Source: an uncultured Dorea sp.
GTDB taxonomy: Bacteria > Bacillota > Clostridia > Lachnospirales > Lachnospiraceae
DNA: 5,256 bases
Assembly (NCBI GenBank): GCA_910585725.1
Contig: CAJUFA010000067.1
Span: 1-5,256, forward strand
Direction of reading: 5' to 3'
Below are positions 4,147-5,256 of the stretch, one piece after another. The translations under genes were made by a program, and so were the position numbers. How positions within the stretch are numbered: the stretch's first letter is position 1; every line of letters begins with the position of its first letter. The notes beneath the pieces were generated by a model. It did not search any database. It saw nothing but the letters and a program-made list of their open reading frames with translations, and was not told the origin of the DNA.

Positions 4147-5256
4147 TCAGGCTTGCGCTTCCACATGGTAGCCATGCTTCTCTAATTCACGTATGTATCG
4201 GGAAAGCTGTTTTTGTTCGCAGCTTTTACGTCTGGCTTCAAAACAGGATTCATCGAAAAGAGTGCCTTGCTTTAGCATGGTGTAAATAATTACAAGAAGT
4301 TTTCTTGCAAGGGCAATAATAGCTTTTTTAGCCCCTTTCTTCTGTTTGATTCTCCAATACCAGGCGGACAGATAGGTATTGCGTTTTCCGGCGATTACCC
4401 AGGCAATTTCACAAAGCATACTTTTTATGTAAGGATTGCCTTTCGTGACAGATGTGCTTTTCCGTTTCCCGGCGCTTTCATTATTGCCGGGGCACAGGCC
4501 TGCCCATGAACAGATATGCTCCGCGGTTTTGAACGGTTTCATATCAATGCCGATTTCAGCAATGATTGCGCAGGAAGCCGTTGTGCTGATTCCATAAATG
4601 CTGCTTAACTGCTCCACCTGCAAAGCAAATGGGGCCATGTCCGCCTCAAGACTCTTTTCGATTTCAGCAAGATGTTCTTTTAAGGAGTCATAATGGTCCA
4701 TAAGAATCTTCAGGAAGGCTTTTTGATGTTCTGACAGGGTTCCATTTACGGACATGAGGATTTCATCTATACGGTTTCTTGTCTTTGTTTTTAAGCAGGA
4801 ATCCAAAGCAGACCGATCAATCTGTCCATGCTCAGTGAGATGCCGGATGATGTTCCTGCCGGAAGCGCCAAAAATATCAGAAATAAAAGAGGAAAGGCGA
4901 AAGCCAGAGCTTTGCAGGAACTTCTCAACTCTGTTTTTCTGGGATGTGATATCACGGATGACACTTTTACGGTAACGATTTAAGTCACGGAACTCCCGGA
5001 TTCTTTTTTCGGGAATAAAGCTGCCATTCAAAAGCCCGGCACGTAACAGGGTGGAAATCCATTCAGAATCCCGCATGTCTGTTTTCTTGCCAGGGACATT
5101 CTTCATATGGCGTGCGTTTACAACCAGCAAGGTAATATCACCGCCAAATGCTTCTTCCAGTATTTCGTAAATAGGCATCCAGTAAATACCTGTGCTTTCC
5201 ATAGCGACATGATGGCAGTTTTGAGAAACGATCCAGTCCCGTAAAGCAATCATATC
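4147..5256 (-). CDS. IS110-family DEDD recombinase (transposase), N-terminus outside window
   Basis: The protein inserts and excises the element. IS110 recombinases combine a RuvC-like DEDD domain with a C-terminal domain carrying a catalytic serine, and at least some members are guided by a bridge RNA. The frame is still open at the window edge (a GAT codon at 5256-5254 precedes the first visible ATG), so the gene is partial. Some 30-50 residues, including the first catalytic Asp, are probably missing. Counting from that ATG, 368 residues are visible. They include the second acidic residue in AMESTGIYW (E19), the paired acids in KTDMRDSEW (D59, D62), a helical middle (about 85-210), and the C-terminal Transposase_20-type region with IYGIS (219-223) and AGLCPGNNESAGKRKS (251-266), where the catalytic serine is expected (S260 or a neighbour). 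The C-terminus (GYHVEAQA, TGA at 4149-4147) looks native, and no frameshift or internal stop is seen. It runs opposite to tnpA, so it entered IS66 in reverse orientation. Confidence 0.93.
   Translation of the reverse strand, partial: DMIALRDWIVSQNCHHVAMESTGIYWMPIYEILEEAFGGDITLLVVNARHMKNVPGKKTDMRDSEWISTLLRAGLLNGSFIPEKRIREFRDLNRYRKSVIRDITSQKNRVEKFLQSSGFRLSSFISDIFGASGRNIIRHLTEHGQIDRSALDSCLKTKTRNRIDEILMSVNGTLSEHQKAFLKILMDHYDSLKEHLAEIEKSLEADMAPFALQVEQLSSIYGISTTASCAIIAEIGIDMKPFKTAEHICSWAGLCPGNNESAGKRKSTSVTKGNPYIKSMLCEIAWVIAGKRNTYLSAWYWRIKQKKGAKKAIIALARKLLVIIYTMLKQGTLFDESCFEARRKSCEQKQLSRYIRELEKHGYHVEAQA

Larger units (their letters stand above)
4015..5256 (-). mobile_element. IS110-family element, right edge beyond window
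   Basis: This comprises the IS110 recombinase gene plus a noncoding flank of about 100-130 bases on its downstream side. The flank carries three small hairpins and no reading frame related to tnpB. The left boundary is uncertain, placed near the hairpin at 4015-4044 where IS66 TnpA similarity seems to stop. IS110 elements typically lack long terminal inverted repeats and make little or no target duplication, so the sequence alone cannot fix it. The recombinase's upstream flank, where IS110 bridge RNAs are usually encoded, lies past 5256. Confidence 0.6.

Noticed and set aside
4754..4975. 73-codon + strand open frame within the IS110 gene
   Set aside because: It is a shadow antisense to the conserved recombinase, with no start signal or recognisable domain.

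Overview
The window looks like an accessory region from a low-to-mid GC Firmicute, most probably a gut Clostridium or Lachnospiraceae relative. Pointers are the type II-style CRISPR repeats, the AT-rich promoter, the purine-rich ribosome-binding regions, and IS66 and IS110 elements of kinds common in that group. This is inference from family resemblance; there is no rRNA or other taxonomic marker.

Layout, left to right. Positions 1-404 carry a small, eroding CRISPR array with an exact 66-base period (36-base repeat plus 30-base spacer). It has four recognisable repeats and three spacers, and a fifth, badly decayed repeat lies exactly in register upstream. No cas gene and no convincing tracrRNA are visible. 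Positions 405-633 hold no gene. They contain a good sigma-A-type promoter embedded in four copies of a TTACCA/TGGTAA motif, then a long purine-rich leader. Positions 634-1293 (+) encode a polytopic membrane protein resembling the DUF2238/YjdF group. A long hairpin (1362-1396) separates it from a convergent gene.

Positions 1389-3503 (-) encode a 704-residue tandem AAA+ ATPase. It has a degenerate first ATPase module and an intact second one, an architecture and motif set closely resembling the Afp15/Pvc15 ATPase of extracellular contractile injection systems (eCIS). Just upstream, 3538-3627 (-) reads as the C-terminal 29 codons of a gene whose remainder has been cut off by a transposon.

Positions 3629-5256 are a nest of mobile DNA. 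An IS66-family left end (starting GTAAGCGCC) and its tnpA gene (+) are followed by an IS110-family DEDD recombinase gene (-), which runs off the right edge. No tnpB follows tnpA, and the TnpA tail is atypical, so the IS110 element probably inserted into tnpA. The simplest reading is serial insertion: IS66 landed in a gene upstream of the eCIS-like ATPase, then IS110 landed in IS66. If the ATPase was in an operon with structural eCIS genes, that operon is interrupted here, or continues beyond the nested elements to the right. The window shows no sheath, tube, baseplate or spike gene, so the injection-system link rests on the ATPase alone.
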